DNA of 64,000 nucleotides from Parapristionchus giblindavisi (lineage: Eukaryota; Nematoda; Chromadorea; Rhabditida; Diplogasteridae): positions 1-64,000 of the forward strand of contig CALSFV010000392.1 in NCBI GenBank assembly GCA_943737045.1, read 5' to 3'. Below are positions 61,011 through 64,000 of the stretch, piece by piece (position 1 is the stretch's first letter; each line of letters opens with the position of its first letter). The notes under the pieces were generated by a model, which did no database searches, was not told the origin of the DNA, and worked only from the letters and a program-made list of their open reading frames with translations. The translations under genes were made by a program, and so were the position numbers.

Positions 61011-62188
61011 CAACATTTTCGTTCTGAATGAGTGCGAAAAATCAGAATTATGTTTGAATCAGTTTCCAACTTGCTTTCTGTACCATTCTGTCATAGCACT
61101 TTACAATGTACATAATCAATATGAAAAATTGTTTTTTCGTCATGTAAATCGTTTTTTTTCAAAAGTGAGCCCAATGCCGGGATTCCAGTTCTACTATGTT
61201 TACTCATCATGAAACTTCACATTGCCATTGTCATTTGCTCATTGTAGCAGAATTCGAGTTAACAAACTGCAATATTTCAGAAATTTGCCGCGAAAGTAGG
61301 CACTCAAATTGAATTTTATGTCACATTTTGATTTTTCGACTTTAGGTAGATCAAAAATCGATAAATTTGACGAATCCAAACTCCGTCTGCGAGCTAATGA
61401 CACACCATGCTACAGCCGTGGACGATTTGGGCCCGGTTCAAATCACTTTTAGGCCAAGTGCGAAGAGAATATCACTTGAGCCAGATAGTCTCTCTTATAA
61501 TTGTTTATTCTCTCTGGCTTGTTAGTCTTTCGTTTTTTTCTGTGTAAGCCTGTGTAGTGTCTCATCTCTAGAAGGAGAAGCAGCATAGAATGAAAAGATG
61601 CATAAGCCATTCCTCACTTTGGACAAGAAATGCGAGTAAACAGTGTGTCATCGACTGCTATTCCTCACTCCATCGTGTCATCTCTGGGGAGAAGACAATA
61701 TTGGGACTATGAAGAAGACGAAGAACGAACATGAAAAATTTGAATTAGATCGAGATCCTTTTCATAGATCTTCGAACAATAATCTCCTATCGACTCACTC
61801 CAAGTACCAAGCATATTTACTCCATCCATTGTCATCCTATGAAATAATGTAATCTAGTTTGGTTTACTAGTTTGGTCTAGTTTCTACTCTTCTAACTTCA
61901 TTTTCTATTCCTTCGTTCATGTTAGTGCTCGTTTCATCACCTTCGAAACTTTGTTACGGCTCGTTTTCAGTATGCTCCCCCCATTTTCTTTTGTCCCTTT
62001 CATATTCTAACTTTTTCTCCTTGGCACATTTCTCGTTTAGTCTTTCTTCTCTTACTTTTTTCGCTCCTCACCAAAAGGGCCTCTCATAATTCTTGCGAGC
62101 GGAAGCCCGAAGGGAGACCGTTCCATCTTCTCCCCTTCTTCTTCTTCTTCTTCTCAATAATTCCAGAGTCGCTTTCTCTCTCTTTCTA
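61011..62188 (-). repeat. right terminal inverted repeat
   Basis: Complement of 53715-54872 with small indels (for example a 4-bp CTCT gain near the outer end and an insertion near 61705). Confidence 0.92.
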
Positions 62189-62251
62189 CGCAAGAGATCA
62201 AAGATCAAATGGTAATGTAAAGATCAAAGATCAACCTCGGCGTCGGAATCC

Positions 62252-62963
62252 ATGGAGGGCGACGACGATACGGACACCGACTCCTCTTCCTTCTCCTTTT
62301 TGTTATCGTAGTAATGTTGAATCTCGTTTGTTGTTTGATCTTTTTTTGATATTTTGATCTTTGAACTCTGGTCTCTCGTTCCAGAACAACACACTCTCTA
62401 ACACGATCGACGAGGTCGCCGCCCGAAGACTCGTCCCCAAAGCATATGCCTTTGGAGAGGAGGGGGAAGACCCGTATGTTGTTAATTTATATTTTCAAAT
62501 TTCCCGCCACCACCCTGATTCAGGGAAAGTGCGCGAATTCAAATATATGTTAATCGTACGCCTTTAAGGTATCTCGCCAAGACGTCGGCCTTGAATCGCT
62601 CGTGGGCGGTACAGGGAACCAAACGGTTCGTCAAAGATGAAGACGATGATGAGGACTATCAGGAACGGGTACCGAAGAAGAAGAGGTACTGTATTTGGTT
62701 GGTAGAAACATACGTGGGCATATCATTTTCATAGTTCTTTCGGAATTGCATGCAAAGCAAAAAGTAGACTTTATCTCTGTAAAAATACGCCGTTTTCCGC
62801 ATCTGCATCTTGATGCGAAAAACTCAGCATGTCATACGTTTTTTTTCGGGACGTTGCCCTCTTTTGGGTGTCAGACGGGTCATACTTATGATTTTGCAGT
62901 CACAGCGGCCGTAGTGGACACAAGTCTCCACAGAAGAAGAAGTCGAGTGATAAGGAGAGATCG
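62252..62963 (+). CDS. multi-exon gene for a charged disordered protein, continues rightward
   Basis: Three internal exons join in phase: 62385-62473 (NTIDEVAARRLVPKAYAFGE), 62569-62685 (YLAKTSALNRSWAVQGTKRF, then DEDDDEDYQERVPKKK) and 62900-62963 (HSGRSGHKSPQKKKSSDKER), with acceptors TTCCAG, TTTAAG and TTGCAG. A likely first coding segment begins ATG at 62252 (MEGDDDTDTDSSSFSF), but no donor there restores the phase needed by the next exon, so the true start is unsettled. A possible next exon starts at about 63403 (NSLDLFMRI). The mix of acidic and Lys-rich stretches suggests a nuclear protein. The family is not recognised. Confidence 0.55.
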
Positions 62964-64000
62964 GTAAGAAATGTGTTCTGCTAAATTTTTTTCTAAATTT
63001 TAAAATGTTGTTGTTAAAACATGATTGCCCAATATGTTATAGTTTGTGATACGCGATATTTATGCATTGTGAGGCCATATTGTCTGATAGTAACCATAAG
63101 ATGAAAATAGGAGACGTTTTATCTTGAAAATTACACAATTTCCTGCATGATTGGTCAGGTAGCATTTTGGAAAGTGCGGGGTAGAGAGATAGGGATGTGC
63201 GAGAGAGTAGTGTTGTCACTTTGAATCATAAAGTGTACATTTCATTTTTTCAGCATTTCAATTCTTTCACTTGCATACCCCTTTCTCTGTTCTCTTATCG
63301 TAACCTCTCTCTCTCTCTGTCATTAGTCTAATCACCTGTCTATCAGAGAGTTTCTCATTTCTTTTCTCGGTTTTCTGCGACATTGACTTATTTTACATTC
63401 AGAACTCGCTTGATTTATTCATGAGGATTAGTAATCTTGCTTGTGTGCTCTTTAATTTTGTGTTGTTGCTCTTCTTATCCATCTTTCTCTGCCGCTCGTT
63501 CTGTAACTATCCCGCCTCATATGCCCATCTCACATATACTTTAATCTCATTCTGTTAGTTTTATTCTGATTCTCGTAGTCATGACTTTTCATACTCTGGT
63601 CGTCTGACGCTGCAGCTATCCGCTGATTATGACATCTAGATGGTGCGCGAATAACGTATCTATTTATGTATTTCTTTTTTTGGGAATTTTGCAAATAAAA
63701 TTAGATCATTTACCATATCTACGAATTGAAGTTGGCGGCCACCCGGCGCTTTCTTGTCTCTACTTTGAATTATACAGTCCCGCATGGTCTCCCTTTGCAA
63801 AGGCGCTCGCCGCGCGTCGCTGCGAGCCCCCTCTGGTCGCCTGGCTTTTCGCGCTCATTTTCCGCATTAAATTGCAGATTAATTTATTTTTTCTGTTAAT
63901 TTTCGTGTTCGTGGTGATGTTTTACCCCGAAAACATGCAACGGACTTTAAAATTCAAGCATTTTGATGTTGTTGTGGGTCGTTTTAGGGTTTGAGGAAAT
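62964..64000. other. right window end, no firm gene
   Basis: Mostly AT/CT-rich intronic-looking sequence. A 121-codon plus frame at 63629-63994 crosses a GC-rich block (63735-63850) and ends in hydrophobic residues (LQINLFFLLIFVFVVMFY). It could be a captured repeat or an exon, and no splice context supports it. Confidence 0.3.

Larger units (their letters stand above)
53715..62188. mobile_element. 8.5-kb nested foldback element
   Basis: The outer inverted repeats are 53715-54872 and 61011-62188. The ends read GAAAGAGAG... and ...CTCTTTC with TA outside each, a possible TA duplication. Inside are further inverted pairs: 55740-55960 with 58886-59095, 58256-58490 with 58668-58885, and 59290-59400 with 60510-60620. 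A LINE occupies one arm and a hAT MITE the other, so the arms differ by later insertions and deletions. No transposase for the outer element is recognised. Confidence 0.85.

Noticed and set aside
1..64000. CRISPR arrays, bacterial operons, Shine-Dalgarno sites
   Set aside because: The tandem repeats are microsatellites and the genes are intron-rich, so this is a eukaryotic genome.

Overview
The window is animal nuclear DNA, most likely from a nematode. The evidence is dozens of small exons (about 40-160 bp) with GT donors and T-rich TTTCAG-type acceptors, short introns, TACGGTA/TACTGTA-rich small inverted-repeat elements, a non-LTR retrotransposon, and no bacterial-type operons. The very short exons recall diplogastrid nematodes, but the species is my inference. 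Most long uninterrupted reading frames here are artefacts of purine/pyrimidine tracts; real genes are chains of short exons, which I rebuilt by hand from splice sites and reading phase.

Region 1-31 kb: poorly coding DNA with more than fifteen (GGGAGA)n/(CT)n tracts and several poly-G runs. It holds scattered minus-strand exon chains: a probable gene at about 2.2-3.05 kb, a well phased acidic-protein gene at 4.36-6.26 kb, a terminal exon at 6.75-6.92 kb, a five-exon candidate at 8.0-14.6 kb and a lone exon at 29.9 kb. It also holds small inverted-repeat transposons: two copies of a ~460 bp family, a 315 bp near-palindrome and a 1.9 kb element with TA duplications. A perfect 151-bp tandem duplication sits at 15.17 kb.

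Region 31.7-48.8 kb: one very large plus-strand gene, about 63 exons and roughly 2,760 codons, 5' end not found. It encodes what I read as a highly expanded SUZ12-like Polycomb (PRC2) subunit. An N-terminal FLHRNL block, a C-x2-C-x12-H-x4-H zinc finger followed by RF, and a VEFS-like region appear in SUZ12 order. They are preceded by ~745 residues of acidic, RRSTR-studded sequence encoded by exons that all break at phase 0. One splice junction out of about 62 is out of frame. A 1.43-kb foldback element, whose long inverted arms each contain a tRNA-like sequence, lies in an intron between VEFS exons, beginning 8 bp after a splice donor.

Region 49.8-53.3 kb: a minus-strand three-exon gene for a small single-pass membrane protein with a PPSY motif, then a possible two-exon secreted peptide.

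Region 53.7-62.2 kb: an 8.5-kb nested foldback made of ~1.16-kb terminal inverted repeats with further inverted repeats inside. It contains a 5'-truncated, frameshifted LINE with poly(A) and a 528-bp hAT-type MITE. Right of it, from 62.25 kb, a plus-strand multi-exon gene for an acidic/basic disordered protein continues toward the window end.
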